From NCBI GenBank assembly GCA_947177115.1, contig CAMWTG010000173.1, positions 1 to 6,052 on the forward strand: a DNA stretch of 6,052 nucleotides, in the 5' to 3' direction. Under the pieces are notes generated by a model, which did not search any database, was not told the DNA's origin, and saw only the letters and a list, made by a program, of their open reading frames with translations. Positions 5,671-6,052 of the stretch are shown in pieces; position 1 is the first letter of the stretch; each line of letters begins with the position of its first letter. The DNA comes from an uncultured Clostridia bacterium (GTDB lineage Bacteria; Bacillota; Clostridia; Oscillospirales; Oscillospiraceae). Made by a program: the position numbers and the translations under genes.

Positions 5671-6052
5671 ATGGAACGTCTTCTGCTTCATATCTGCTGC
5701 GCGCCGTGCAGCGTCTTTTGCATCGATTCCCTGCGGAGCGAGGGGATCGAACCCGTTGGCTTCTGGTATAATCCCAACATCCACCCCTACCAGGAGTACA
5801 GGGCCCGCCGGGATACCCTCATCGGTTACGCCGCCGCCATTGGCCTGGAGCTGGCGGTGCGGGACGGCTATGGCCTCAGAGATTTTGTCCGGGCGGTGGC
5901 AGGGGATATCGACCGCCGCTGTGCCCACTGCTACGCCTGCCGTCTGGAAGAGACCGCCCGGTATGCCGCCGGGCATGGCTTCTCCCATTTTTCCACCACC
6001 TTGCTGGTCAGTCCATACCAGGATCACGATGGCCTCCGCCGCGCGGCGGAGG
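5671..6052 (+). CDS. queH: Epoxyqueuosine reductase QueH (3' end beyond the window)
   Basis: The first 127 codons of a QueH-family protein (formerly DUF208), which reduces epoxyqueuosine to queuosine at the wobble base of GUN-anticodon tRNAs. It is the non-orthologous alternative to the cobalamin-dependent QueG. Visible hallmarks are the N-terminal HICCAPC (C9, C10, C13), NPNIHPYQEYRARRD (34-48), the CAHCYACRLEETA cluster (C84, C87, C90) and FSTTLLVSPYQDH (107-119). The cysteines are those expected to hold the iron-sulfur cluster and iron site. The start ATG has GAGG seven bases upstream. An ATG at 5651 is out of frame. The reading frame is open to the window edge, and family members are usually about 180-220 residues, so about a third or more is missing. 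It follows the carboxypeptidase by 70 bases on the same strand with no convincing terminator, so partial cotranscription is possible. I see no functional link between them. Confidence 0.93.
   Translation, partial: MERLLLHICCAPCSVFCIDSLRSEGIEPVGFWYNPNIHPYQEYRARRDTLIGYAAAIGLELAVRDGYGLRDFVRAVAGDIDRRCAHCYACRLEETARYAAGHGFSHFSTTLLVSPYQDHDGLRRAAE

Overview
The window is GC-rich (roughly 60-65 % by eye) and reads as chromosome of a Gram-positive, probably spore-forming Clostridia member, most likely Oscillospiraceae (Flavonifractor / Lawsonibacter / Oscillibacter-like). This is an inference from four things: Firmicutes-type ribosome binding sites (AGGAG, GGGGG), a lipoprotein with the GerM architecture, a DacF/PBP5-type D-Ala-D-Ala carboxypeptidase, and a queH gene, all at high GC. 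No species can be named from the sequence alone.

Layout. Four genes lie on the minus strand. Read in their own direction they are an OmpR/PhoB-type response regulator (3999 to 3319), a membrane sensor histidine kinase (3311 to 1911), a lipoprotein with two GerMN domains (1914 to 1003) and a tyrosine recombinase (905 to 69). The first three are tightly packed: 7 bases lie between regulator and kinase, and kinase and lipoprotein share an ATGA overlap. They therefore form one operon. The recombinase follows 97 bases later with no recognisable terminator between. Its ribosome binding site is buried in one arm of a perfect 16-bp inverted repeat (906-960).

A 188-bp divergent control region (4000-4187) separates this operon from two plus-strand genes: a secreted, C-terminally anchored D-Ala-D-Ala carboxypeptidase (4188-5600) and the start of queH, an epoxyqueuosine reductase for tRNA queuosine synthesis (5671 to past the window end). 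The control region holds a near-consensus extended -10 promoter for the carboxypeptidase. It also holds a 7-bp inverted repeat within a cluster of TCCGG motifs, directly upstream of that promoter.

How it may work together. The gene order regulator, kinase, GerMN lipoprotein parallels mtrA-mtrB-lpqB of actinobacteria, where the lipoprotein acts on the sensor kinase and the system governs cell-wall enzymes. The divergent carboxypeptidase is an obvious candidate target. The most unusual element is the recombinase with its self-sequestering leader. It may be a translational lock against read-through from the upstream operon, or a recombinase binding site.
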